From an uncultured Kouleothrix sp. (GTDB lineage Bacteria > Chloroflexota > Chloroflexia > Chloroflexales > Roseiflexaceae), in contig CALLYN010000634.1 of the NCBI GenBank assembly GCA_937858455.1, positions 1 to 5,071 of the forward strand: a stretch of DNA of 5,071 nt, read 5' to 3'. Positions within the stretch are counted from its first letter, which is position 1; each line of letters starts with the position of its first letter. The translations under genes were made by a program, and so were the position numbers. The notes under the pieces are model-generated. The model did no database searches. It saw only the letters and a list, made by a program, of their open reading frames with translations, and was not told the origin of the DNA. Below are positions 1-5,071 of the stretch, in pieces.

Positions 1-139
1 CTTGCGTGCTGCCCCCCACCGAGCGTCTCGCAGGGGCAGGGCGCGCTCAGTTGCGGTTTGTCTGGTCGGGTGAGATCCTCCTTCCGTGAAGCCTTTCGGA
101 GATGCCGCAATCGTGGATGTTCAATGTACAGCGTTGGAA

Positions 140-154
140 TACGCAAGCTGCGTA
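140..154. repeat. Short perfect hairpin, 6-bp arms
   Basis: TACGCA and TGCGTA flank a 3-base spacer (AGC). It is perfect but short, and it lies in the lower-GC intergenic stretch. It could be a small protein-binding site or chance. Confidence 0.3.
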
Positions 155-169
155 ATCTGCAGCCGCACA

Positions 170-189
170 TTGAAAAGGGCATGTTTCAA
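170..189. repeat. Short inverted repeat, 6-bp arms
   Basis: TTGAAA at 170-175 and TTTCAA at 184-189 are exact reverse complements around an 8-base loop. It lies only 7 bases before the stronger GC-rich inverted repeat. There is no T-tract on either side, so I do not call it a terminator. Confidence 0.3.
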
Positions 190-195
190 GGACGC

Positions 196-220
196 TCCGC
201 CGGAAGGCGTCACCGGCGGA
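196..220. repeat. GC-rich inverted repeat, 8-bp arms
   Basis: TCCGCCGG (196-203) and CCGGCGGA (213-220) are exact reverse complements with a 9-base loop. A competing pairing exists between GACGC (191-195) and GCGTC (207-211), so the RNA could adopt two alternative folds. It lies 111 bases past the deacetylase stop. Its position would suit a 3'-end structure for that minus-strand transcript, but no T-run follows in either direction, so an intrinsic terminator is not supported. Confidence 0.4.
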
Positions 221-269
221 TCGACCTGGGAGCTTACTTCGCCATTGAAGCAGGGTGTTCGTGTAAGGC

Positions 270-296
270 GTTGCCTCCGTCCCAGGCCTGGGCAAC
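270..296. repeat. Inverted repeat containing a 12-base palindrome
   Basis: GTTGCC (270-275) and GGCAAC (291-296) pair around a 15-base loop. Overlapping the right arm is the perfect palindrome CCCAGGCCTGGG (281-292). It is the closest sizeable hairpin to the deacetylase stop codon (331-333, minus strand) and could protect or end that transcript. No T-tract is present. A weaker 5-bp pairing, GCGCT (308-312) with AGCGC (321-325), lies even closer to the stop. Confidence 0.3.
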
Positions 297-330
297 CACC
301 ATTGCGAGCGCTGTGCTCGGAGCGCCGGGG

Positions 331-1044
331 CTACTCGGCGAGCTTCATGACGCGGAAGGCCTCGGCGTAGGGCACACCGGCGCGCTTGCCGGCCTCGGCG
401 GCCCACTCGCGCACCCACTGGCCGTCGCCGGGGTCGAGCTGGCTTTTGTGGCAGCGCAGCGCCTCGATCTTGTGATCGAGCGTGGACGAGATATCGACAA
501 ACGTATCGGCTGAGGCGTCGTCGCCCATGATATACACTTCCCTGACCTGGTGAGGCTCGTAGCCCTCGGCCAGCAGCTCGGGAAAGATCGGGCGGGTGAC
601 GGCGCTCGGGAACACGGCGTAGATCGCGGCCTCGGCGGCGGCGCGGTGGTCGGGATGGTTGATATAGTCCTTCCCGATAAACACCGCGGTCGGGTCGCCA
701 GTGACGACGCGGTCGGGCTTGAGCCGGCGGATCAGGCGTGTAAGCTCGCGGCGCAGCTCGATCGTCGGCTGGAGCGTGCCGTCGGGGTAGCCGAGGAAGA
801 TCAGCTCGCGCACGCCGAGCACATCGCAGGCGGCGCGCTGCTCGGCCGCGCGGATGCGCACCAGCTCGCCGAGGTCCTGGGCCGGGTCGTTGCTGCCGGC
901 GGCGCCGTTGGTGATCACGACATAGGTGATGTCGGCGCCCTCGGCGGCCCAGCGCGCCGCGCTGCCGCCACAGGTGAACTCGGCGTCGTCGGGGTGTGCG
1001 AAGATGCCCAGGACGCGAAGCCCGGTTGTTTGGGTGTCGGTCAT
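331..1044 (-). CDS. PIG-L/LmbE-family zinc-dependent deacetylase
   Basis: This gene encodes a complete 237-residue cytoplasmic protein of the PIG-L (LmbE) family, which removes an N-acetyl group from GlcNAc-type sugars or related conjugates (as in MshB, BshB and PIG-L). The hallmark N-terminal motif AHPDDAE is at residues 16-22: by analogy with MshB and BshB, H17 and D20 bind zinc and D19 is the catalytic base. The third zinc ligand is supplied by the HPDH motif at 130-133, most likely H133. Other family features are ITNG at 44-47, a K-(I/E)-x-AL-x-x-HKSQ helix around 192-202, and a typical ending YAEAFRVMKL. Length is normal for the family. The ATG start is supported by GAAGG (1054-1050) five bases upstream and by a promoter further out. 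No signal peptide is seen. The substrate cannot be read from sequence: thiol cofactor, antibiotic or cell-surface glycan are all possible. Confidence 0.93.
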   Translation of the reverse strand: MTDTQTTGLRVLGIFAHPDDAEFTCGGSAARWAAEGADITYVVITNGAAGSNDPAQDLGELVRIRAAEQRAACDVLGVRELIFLGYPDGTLQPTIELRRELTRLIRRLKPDRVVTGDPTAVFIGKDYINHPDHRAAAEAAIYAVFPSAVTRPIFPELLAEGYEPHQVREVYIMGDDASADTFVDISSTLDHKIEALRCHKSQLDPGDGQWVREWAAEAGKRAGVPYAEAFRVMKLAE

Positions 1045-1049
1045 ACTTA

Positions 1050-1054
1050 CCTTC
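1050..1054 (-). promoter_or_regulatory. Ribosome binding site of the deacetylase gene
   Basis: GAAGG on the minus strand lies five bases before the ATG at 1044. It fixes that start codon. Confidence 0.6.
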
Positions 1055-1072
1055 TATGCTGCGGATGCTGAT

Positions 1073-1102
1073 AGTGTACTACACCGCGCGCGCTTCTGTC
1101 CA
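1073..1102 (-). promoter_or_regulatory. Sigma70-like promoter for the deacetylase
   Basis: On the minus strand, TGGACA (1102-1097, 5 of 6 matches to the -35 consensus) and TACACT (1078-1073, 4 of 6) are separated by 18 bases. The predicted transcription start near 1066 gives a leader of about 22 bases that contains the ribosome binding site. Position, spacing and orientation all agree. Activity is inferred, not shown. Confidence 0.5.
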
Positions 1103-1160
1103 GGGGATGCCGTGTTTGCCAGAAGTGCTCTGGCGAGCGGCGCGAGCGATGTTCGCCGAG

Positions 1161-1174
1161 TTGTATTAGTATAC
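1161..1174 (+). promoter_or_regulatory. AT-rich candidate promoter region for the isomerase
   Basis: TTGTATTAGTATAC is an AT-rich island in otherwise GC-rich DNA, 65 bases before the isomerase start. TAGTAT (1167-1172) could serve as a -10 element, but I find no good -35 at the right distance. It also contains the inverted repeat GTAT-TAGT-ATAC (1163-1174), so it could instead be an operator half-site pair. The call is weak. Confidence 0.25.
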
Positions 1175-1224
1175 GGTGGCAAGCGCGCCCGCGCGGGGCG
1201 CCGGCCTGTGTGGTGCCTACGCAC

Positions 1225-1230
1225 GAGGAG
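1225..1230 (+). promoter_or_regulatory. Ribosome binding site that sets the isomerase start
   Basis: GAGGAG sits eight bases before ATG 1239. It decides between that start and the upstream in-frame ATG at 1176, which has no such site. Confidence 0.75.
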
Positions 1231-1238
1231 CAATCTTG

Positions 1239-2690
1239 ATGCCGCAACTGCCCTGGGCGCTCGCGCCCGACCGCTGCTTCAGCCCCGACCCGGCGGTGCG
1301 CCAGGTGGCGCGCGACCTGTATGCCACGGTCGCGAAGCTGCCGATCATCAGCCCGCACGGCCACGTGCCGCCGGCGCTGCTGGCCGACCCGGCCGCGCGC
1401 TTCGGCACCCCGGCCGACCTGTTCATCATCCCCGACCACTATGTCTTTCGCATGCTCTACAGCCAGGGCGTCGCGCTCGAAGACCTGGGCGTGCCCACGC
1501 GCGACGGCACGCCGGTCGAGGCCGATCACCGGCGCATCTGGCAGCGCTTCGCCGAGCACTTTTTTCTGTTTCGCGGCACGCCCACCGGGCTATGGCTGGC
1601 CGACGAGCTGATCGGCGTGTTTGGCGTCGCTGAGCGGCTGGATGGCCAGAGCGCTCAGCGGATCTACGACCAGATCGAGGCTCAGCTGGCGCGGCCTGAG
1701 TTCGCGCCGCGCGCGCTGCTGGAGCGCTTCAACATCGAGCTGCTGGCGACCACCGACGCCGCGAGCGACACGCTTGACGAGCACCGGCGGATGCATGCCG
1801 CCGGCATGGGCCACATTCGCCCGACCTTCCGGCCCGACGCGGTGATGAACCTGGCGCACCCGGCCTGGGGCGCGCAGATCGCCGCACTGGGCGCCGCCGC
1901 AGGGGTCGATATCTCGGGCTACGCCGGCTACATCCGCGCGCTCGAGGCGCGGCGCGCCGCATTCAAGCAGCTGGGCGCGCTGGCGACCGACCACGCCGCC
2001 GCGACGCCCTACACCGCGCGGCTGAGCGGCGCCGAAGCCGAGGCGATCTTTGGCCGTGCGCTGCGCGGCCAGGCCAGCGCCGAGGACGCCGCGCGCTTCA
2101 CCGGGCACATGCTGATCGAGTTTGCGCGTATGAGCGCCGAGGACGGCCTGGTGATGCAGCTGCACATCGGCAGCCTGCGCGACCACCACGAGGCGCTGTT
2201 CGCGCGCTTCGGCCCCGACAAAGGCGCCGACATCCCGCTCGCCACCGAGTGGACGCGCAACCTGCGGCCGCTGCTGGGCGGCTACGGCGCCGACCCGCGC
2301 TTTCGCCTGATTCTGTTCACGCTCGACGAGAGCAGCTACAGCCGCGAGCTGGCGCCGCTGGCCGGCTACTACCCGGCGCTGCGGCTCGGCCCGCCGTGGT
2401 GGTTCTTCGACAGCGTGAACGGCATGCGGCGCTACTTCGCGCGCGTAGTCGAGACGGCGGGGCTGTACAACACCGCCGGCTTCAACGACGACACGCGCGC
2501 GTTTGTGTCGATCCCCGCGCGCCACGACGTCTGGCGGCGGGTGAGCTGCGACTGGCTGGCGGGGCTGGTGGCGCAGGGGCTGCTGGCCGAAGACGAGGCC
2601 ACCGCAATGGCCTACGAGTGCGCCTACGGGCTGGCGAAACGCGCCTACAACATCGGCGGGGGGCTCGGGGAGCGCGCAGGCGGTGCGTAG
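1239..2690 (+). CDS. uxaC: Uronate (glucuronate) isomerase, amidohydrolase superfamily
   Basis: The gene encodes 483 residues, close to the family's usual ~470. The enzyme interconverts D-glucuronate/D-fructuronate and D-galacturonate/D-tagaturonate, the first cytoplasmic step of hexuronate breakdown. Family landmarks appear in order: a metal-binding HxH as H40-G-H42 after the first strand; DHYVFRMLYSQGV (66-78), matching the DHY-x-x-R-x(5)-GV block of UxaC; TTDAASD (171-177), matching the TTD-P-x-D block; VMQLHIGSLRDHH (305-317); GPPWWFFD (384-391), matching the GSGWWFND-type block; and DDTRAFVS (417-424), whose D418 aligns with the Asp of TDSRSF. It diverges clearly from E. coli UxaC, for example SPHGHV in place of DYHCHL. 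The ATG at 1239 is preferred over 1176 because of the GAGGAG site and because the extra 21 residues look like translated leader. It is divergent from the deacetylase gene. Symbol by family; substrate preference unverified. Confidence 0.88.
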   Translation: MPQLPWALAPDRCFSPDPAVRQVARDLYATVAKLPIISPHGHVPPALLADPAARFGTPADLFIIPDHYVFRMLYSQGVALEDLGVPTRDGTPVEADHRRIWQRFAEHFFLFRGTPTGLWLADELIGVFGVAERLDGQSAQRIYDQIEAQLARPEFAPRALLERFNIELLATTDAASDTLDEHRRMHAAGMGHIRPTFRPDAVMNLAHPAWGAQIAALGAAAGVDISGYAGYIRALEARRAAFKQLGALATDHAAATPYTARLSGAEAEAIFGRALRGQASAEDAARFTGHMLIEFARMSAEDGLVMQLHIGSLRDHHEALFARFGPDKGADIPLATEWTRNLRPLLGGYGADPRFRLILFTLDESSYSRELAPLAGYYPALRLGPPWWFFDSVNGMRRYFARVVETAGLYNTAGFNDDTRAFVSIPARHDVWRRVSCDWLAGLVAQGLLAEDEATAMAYECAYGLAKRAYNIGGGLGERAGGA

Positions 2691-2710
2691 CTGCATCGTA
2701 GGCGCGCTTC
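2669..2710 (+). repeat. Inverted repeat across the isomerase stop codon
   Basis: AGCGCGC (2671-2677) and GCGCGCT (2702-2708) are exact reverse complements with a 24-base loop holding the TAG stop (2688-2690). The stem extends by one G-U and one G-C pair (2669-2670 with 2709-2710). It could slow or end isomerase transcription before the kinase promoter that begins at 2713, but no T-tract follows. Confidence 0.3.
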
Positions 2711-2712
2711 GC

Positions 2713-2741
2713 TTGACTTTCGGGGCCGCCTGAACCATACT
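2713..2741 (+). promoter_or_regulatory. Near-consensus promoter for the kinase gene, possibly leaderless
   Basis: TTGACT (2713-2718, 5 of 6 to the -35 consensus) is followed after exactly 17 bases by CATACT (2736-2741, 4 of 6 to the -10). The expected transcription start is about 2748. The first in-frame ATG is at 2752, so its message would have a leader of only a few bases. The alternative ATG at 2776 would have a leader of about 28 bases but shows no Shine-Dalgarno. Spacing and position make this the most convincing promoter of the window. Confidence 0.55.
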
Positions 2742-2751
2742 GACGCAGGAA

Positions 2752-4701
2752 ATGGCCGCTAGCCAGCGTGACACTATGATCGACATCAACCCGCGGTATC
2801 GCCTGCTCGCCACGCTTGCCGAAGGAGCGATGGGCACGGTCTATCGCGTGCACGACCGCCTGATCGGCCAGGATGTCGCGCTGAAGCGCGTCCGGCTGGC
2901 GCCTGAGATCGACGCCAATTCCGAGGCACTGCGCCTGGCGCTGGCGCACGAGTTTCGTACGCTGGCCGGCCTGCGCCATCCGCACATCATCAGCGTGCTC
3001 GACTACGGCTTCGACGCCGCGCGCCAGCCGTTCTTCACCATGGAGCTGCTTGAGGGCGCGCAGACGATCCTCGAGTTTGGGGCCGGGCAGAGCCTTCAGC
3101 AGCGCGTCGGGCTGCTGACGCAGGCGCTCGAGGCGCTGGCCTACCTGCACCGGCGCGGCGTGCTGCACCACGATCTCAAGCCGGCCAACCTGCTGGTGGC
3201 CGGCGGGCGCGTGCGGCTGCTCGACTTTGGCCTTTCGGTGCTGGCGCAGCAGCAGCGCGCCGACGACGTCTTCGGCACGCTGCTGTACCTCGCGCCCGAG
3301 GTCATCGACGGCCAGCCCTACACCGAGGCCAGCGACCTGTATAGCATAGGCGTGGTGGCCTACGAGCTGCTGGCCGGCCAGCACCCTTTCCCCGCCGATA
3401 GCATCCACGACTTTCTCGACCGGATCTTCGCGCACAAGGCCAACCTGAAAGCGATCGCCGCGCCGCCCGCGCTGACCTGGGCGATTGGCCAGCTGCTTGC
3501 CAGGGAGCCGGCCAGCCGCCCGCCCAGCGCGCAGATCTCGATCACCCTGCTGCGGGCGGCGGTTGGGCTGCCGCCCGAAGAAAGCCCGGCCATCCGCGAG
3601 AGCTACCTGCAGGCGGCGACCTTTGTCGGCCGCGACGCCGAGCTGGCCACGCTGGGCGGCGCGCTCGAGCAGGCCCGGCGCGGCCACGGCAGCGCCTGGC
3701 TGATCGGCGGCGAGAGCGGCGTTGGCAAATCGCGGCTGCTGCGCGAGCTCGAAACCCAGGCGCTGGTCGACGGCGTTCTCGTGGTGCGCGGGCAGGCCGT
3801 GCAGGAGGGCGGCGCGAGCTTTCAGCTCTGGCGCGACGCCCTGCGCCAGCTTGTGGTGGCGAGCGAGCATGTCGACGACATCAGCGCGGCGGCGCTGCTG
3901 CCGCTGATCGGCGACATCGGCGAGCTGATCGGCCGCCCGGTGGGGCCGGCCCCGCCGCTGGAGGGCAGGGCCGCGCAGGTCCGGCTGCTGACCGCCATCG
4001 CCGGCCTGTTTCAGCAGCATAGCCGGCCGCTGCTGCTGATGCTCGAAGACCTGCAGTGGGCCGAGGAAAGCCTGCTGCCGCTGCCGCATCTGCTGCGCCT
4101 GGCGGCGGAGCAGCCGCTTATGCTGGTCGGCACCTTCCGCAACGACGAGCGGCCCGAGCTTGGCAGCGAGCTGCCGGAGATGCGCCGGCTTGACCTGCCG
4201 CGCCTGAGCCCCGAGCATGTCGCGGCGCTGAGCGTGGCGATGCTGGGCGAGGCCGGCCGGCGGCCCGAGCTGCTAGCCCGGCTCCAGCAGGAAACCGAGG
4301 GCAATACCTTTTTCCTGGTCGAGGTGGTGCGCGCGCTGGCCGAGGACGCCGGCCGCCTGGCGGCGGTGGGGCGGGCCAGCGGCGTAGTGGCGAGTGAGGC
4401 GCCCCATTTCAGGCAGCGGCGACGGTCGAGCATGGTTGGAGATGTTCCGCGCAGGGCAGGGGGAGATGTGGCATTCTGGCTGCGGCGTTCCGAGCGGTGT
4501 GTCGGGCCTCTGCCGGCCGACGGCTGCCAAGCCATCGCCTGCCGGCATTCAGGCGCCCTACAGCAGCAGGTCGGGTTCAGTCGCCCCGTTCGTGCTGTTG
4601 CTGATGCTTCGCGCCGTCCCGGCGCAGCCGCCTCATCGCCTCGAGGCCGATCAGCAATTCGACGCCCGGCTCGAGTTCGACGAACGCGCCGTAGTCGGTG
4701 A
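2752..4701 (+). CDS. Ser/Thr protein kinase with AAA-type ATPase module; 3' end replaced by foreign sequence
   Basis: The N-terminal half is a Hanks-type kinase domain (about residues 16-285). It has a glycine loop LAEGAMGTV (22-30), the ATP lysine K45 in VALK, the catalytic loop HHDLKPAN (D141, K143, N146), DFG (158-160), APE (181-183) and the F-helix Asp D195. A second module starts with FVGRDAEL (291-298), followed by Walker A GESGVGKS (320-327, K326) and Walker [11 protein letters not shown] (427-436, with E432 and D433). This is typical of STAND/LuxR-type regulatory ATPases and of PknK-like kinases, which usually continue into long TPR or sensor tails. The recognisable ATPase ends near R541 (4374). 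The remaining ~107 residues up to the TGA at 4701 are low-complexity Arg/Ala/Ser, antisense to S1 at the end, and not a real tail. Start: ATG 2752 or 2776, neither with a ribosome binding site. No membrane segment is seen. The native protein was probably much longer. Confidence 0.85.
   Translation: MAASQRDTMIDINPRYRLLATLAEGAMGTVYRVHDRLIGQDVALKRVRLAPEIDANSEALRLALAHEFRTLAGLRHPHIISVLDYGFDAARQPFFTMELLEGAQTILEFGAGQSLQQRVGLLTQALEALAYLHRRGVLHHDLKPANLLVAGGRVRLLDFGLSVLAQQQRADDVFGTLLYLAPEVIDGQPYTEASDLYSIGVVAYELLAGQHPFPADSIHDFLDRIFAHKANLKAIAAPPALTWAIGQLLAREPASRPPSAQISITLLRAAVGLPPEESPAIRESYLQAATFVGRDAELATLGGALEQARRGHGSAWLIGGESGVGKSRLLRELETQALVDGVLVVRGQAVQEGGASFQLWRDALRQLVVASEHVDDISAAALLPLIGDIGELIGRPVGPAPPLEGRAAQVRLLTAIAGLFQQHSRPLLLMLEDLQWAEESLLPLPHLLRLAAEQPLMLVGTFRNDERPELGSELPEMRRLDLPRLSPEHVAALSVAMLGEAGRRPELLARLQQETEGNTFFLVEVVRALAEDAGRLAAVGRASGVVASEAPHFRQRRRSSMVGDVPRRAGGDVAFWLRRSERCVGPLPADGCQAIACRHSGALQQQVGFSRPVRAVADASRRPGAAASSPRGRSAIRRPARVRRTRRSR
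4375..4390. other. Probable chimeric join within the kinase gene
   Basis: Left of this point the plus-strand frame is good STAND-ATPase sequence, with [18 protein letters not shown] just before it. Right of it the same frame loses all family character, GC falls and coding-like signal moves to the minus strand. The exact base cannot be fixed by eye. Both an assembly error and a true rearrangement are possible; I favour the assembly error. Confidence 0.65.
4383..4433 (-). CDS. Possible start of a Tat-exported protein, cut off at the join
   Basis: On the minus strand an ATG at 4433 opens a frame reading [17 protein letters not shown]. This resembles a twin-arginine signal peptide: the core D-R-R-x-C-L-K differs from the (S/T)-R-R-x-F-L-K consensus mainly by Cys for Phe, and a mildly hydrophobic stretch follows. 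The frame then runs into the antisense of the kinase gene and turns into Arg/Pro/Ser-rich nonsense. If real, it is the first ~17 residues of a gene from the foreign segment, truncated by the join. No clear ribosome binding site lies ahead of it, and the motif is short enough to arise by chance. Confidence 0.25.
4434..4576. other. Unassigned spacer between the join and the S1-side frame
   Basis: No coding sequence is recognisable on either strand. It holds one perfect 6-bp inverted repeat, CGCCTG (4536-4541) and CAGGCG (4550-4555), with an 8-base loop, just past the TGA that ends the minus-strand frame. There is no T-tract, so terminator status is unsupported. Confidence 0.4.
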
Positions 4702-5071
4702 TGTTGGTCACGCGGCCGGAATGGACCGAGCCGATCGGGAACTTGCTGGCGACCGTATCCCACGGATCGGCCTGAAGCTGCTTCATGCCCAGGCTGATGC
4801 GGTGGGTGTCCTTGTTGATCTTGATGACCTGAACCTTGACGGTCTCGCCGATCGACAGGATTTCCGACGGATGGTTGACGCGGCGCCAGGCCATGTCGGT
4901 GACATGCAGCAGGCCGTCCACGCCGCCCAGATCAACGAACGCACCATATTCGGTGATGTTCTTGACCACGCCGTCGACGGTCTGGCCTTCGGTCAGGTTG
5001 CCGATGACTTCGGCGCGCTGTTCGGCGCGGCTTTCTTCCAGAATGGCGCGGCGCGAGACAACGATGTTGCC
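4577..5071 (-). CDS. rpsA: Ribosomal protein S1, internal fragment with an aberrant end
   Basis: S1 binds mRNA on the 30S subunit through repeated OB-fold S1 domains. This frame enters from the right edge of the window, so the true start lies outside. It reads [19 protein letters not shown], then a full S1 repeat ([45 protein letters not shown]), then the opening of the next repeat ([20 protein letters not shown]). It corresponds to roughly residues 175-300 of E. coli S1, covering the third repeat and the start of the fourth. Wording is alphaproteobacterial in style, possibly sphingomonad. After GVE (4658) the expected GLVHVSEMSW is replaced by [20 protein letters not shown] and a stop at 4577 shortly after, so about 138 residues are S1 and the last ~26 are not. 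Two or more further S1 repeats are missing. Confidence 0.88.
   Translation of the reverse strand, partial: GNIVVSRRAILEESRAEQRAEVIGNLTEGQTVDGVVKNITEYGAFVDLGGVDGLLHVTDMAWRRVNHPSEILSIGETVKVQVIKINKDTHRISLGMKQLQADPWDTVASKFPIGSVHSGRVTNITDYGAFVELEPGVELLIGLEAMRRLRRDGAKHQQQHERGD
4650..4660. other. Second probable breakpoint, inside S1 repeat 4
   Basis: S1 identity stops abruptly after Gly-Val-Glu (codons 4666-4658, minus strand), in the middle of an OB-fold where the family is highly conserved. What follows is a 26-residue basic tail with no S1 character. This marks a deletion, a rearrangement or an assembly join separate from the one near 4380. Confidence 0.55.

Larger units (their letters stand above)
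1..330. other. Gene-free stretch downstream of the deacetylase
   Basis: I see no credible gene here. Open frames exist on both strands, but their translations are rich in Cys, Ser, Arg and Trp and match no family I recognise; the minus-strand frame (47-418) is a shadow that runs into the deacetylase. Composition is clearly lower in GC than the genes to the right: bases 121-180 contain 30 G or C out of 60, against 43 of 60 in a sample of the kinase gene (3121-3180). The stretch carries several short perfect inverted repeats, listed separately, none followed by a T-tract. It may be an ordinary 3' intergenic region, or the edge of a different replicon or contig. Confidence 0.6.

Noticed and set aside
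77..83. AGGAGG-like sequence on the minus strand as a ribosome binding site of another gene
   Set aside because: No ATG, GTG or TTG lies at a usable distance downstream of it on that strand.
196..220. The GC-rich inverted repeat as an intrinsic terminator
   Set aside because: No T-tract follows it on either strand, and it is more than 100 bases from the deacetylase stop.
140..220. Possible CRISPR-like repeat cluster
   Set aside because: The inverted repeats differ from one another in sequence and spacing; there is no recurring direct repeat with spacers.
1176..1238. An upstream ATG that would extend the isomerase by 21 residues
   Set aside because: There is no Shine-Dalgarno before 1176 and the added residues do not resemble the family, while GAGGAG sits at ideal distance from ATG 1239.
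1590..2837. A 415-codon minus-strand frame across the isomerase
   Set aside because: It is a shadow frame: Arg/Val/Gln-rich, no motif, no ribosome binding site, and opposite a well-supported enzyme.
2482..4218. A 578-codon open frame antisense to the isomerase end and the kinase
   Set aside because: It is Gln/Arg/Ala-rich, has no family motifs, and is fully explained as the complement of a GC-biased kinase gene with clear catalytic motifs.
4384..4701. The last ~107 residues of the kinase frame as a novel C-terminal domain
   Set aside because: They are low-complexity Arg/Ala/Ser sequence, and the last part is antisense to a clear S1 coding region, so they are read-through of foreign DNA.

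Overview
This is a high-GC bacterial window with three complete or near-complete genes, followed by a right end that looks foreign. Bases 1 to about 4380 are consistent with one genome. The strong G/C third-position bias and a large Ser/Thr kinase fused to an AAA-type regulatory ATPase suggest a filamentous Chloroflexota relative (Roseiflexaceae or Kouleothrix-like). That taxonomic guess is an inference from style and gene content. From about 4658 to the right edge, the minus strand encodes an unmistakable alphaproteobacterial-type fragment of ribosomal protein S1 with visibly lower GC. The stretch from about 4380 to 4657 belongs to neither reading frame.

Layout. Bases 1-330 form a lower-GC, gene-free stretch with several small perfect inverted repeats. 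Bases 331-1044 (minus) encode a complete PIG-L/LmbE-family zinc deacetylase. Bases 1045-1238 form a divergent intergenic region, with a good sigma70-like promoter for the deacetylase and a strong Shine-Dalgarno for the next gene. Bases 1239-2690 (plus) encode a complete uronate (glucuronate) isomerase of the amidohydrolase superfamily. Bases 2691-2751 hold a short spacer with a near-consensus promoter whose predicted transcription start lies only a few bases before the first ATG of the next gene. From 2752 (plus) runs a Ser/Thr protein kinase joined to an AAA/NACHT-like ATPase. It reads convincingly to about residue 541 and then becomes meaningless. Bases 4658-5071 (minus) hold the internal S1 fragment, which itself breaks in mid-domain.

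How the genes relate. The deacetylase and the isomerase are transcribed away from each other. Together they suggest handling of amino-sugar or uronic-acid carbohydrates, but no other uronate pathway gene is present, so this is weak. The kinase has its own promoter and is probably a separate signalling gene rather than part of an isomerase operon.

Main caution. The right end is best explained as a chimeric join, most likely an assembly artefact between two community members, with possible breakpoints near 4375-4390 and near 4657. I see no convincing novel biological system here. The most useful observation is that the C-terminal ~107 residues of the kinase frame should not be trusted.
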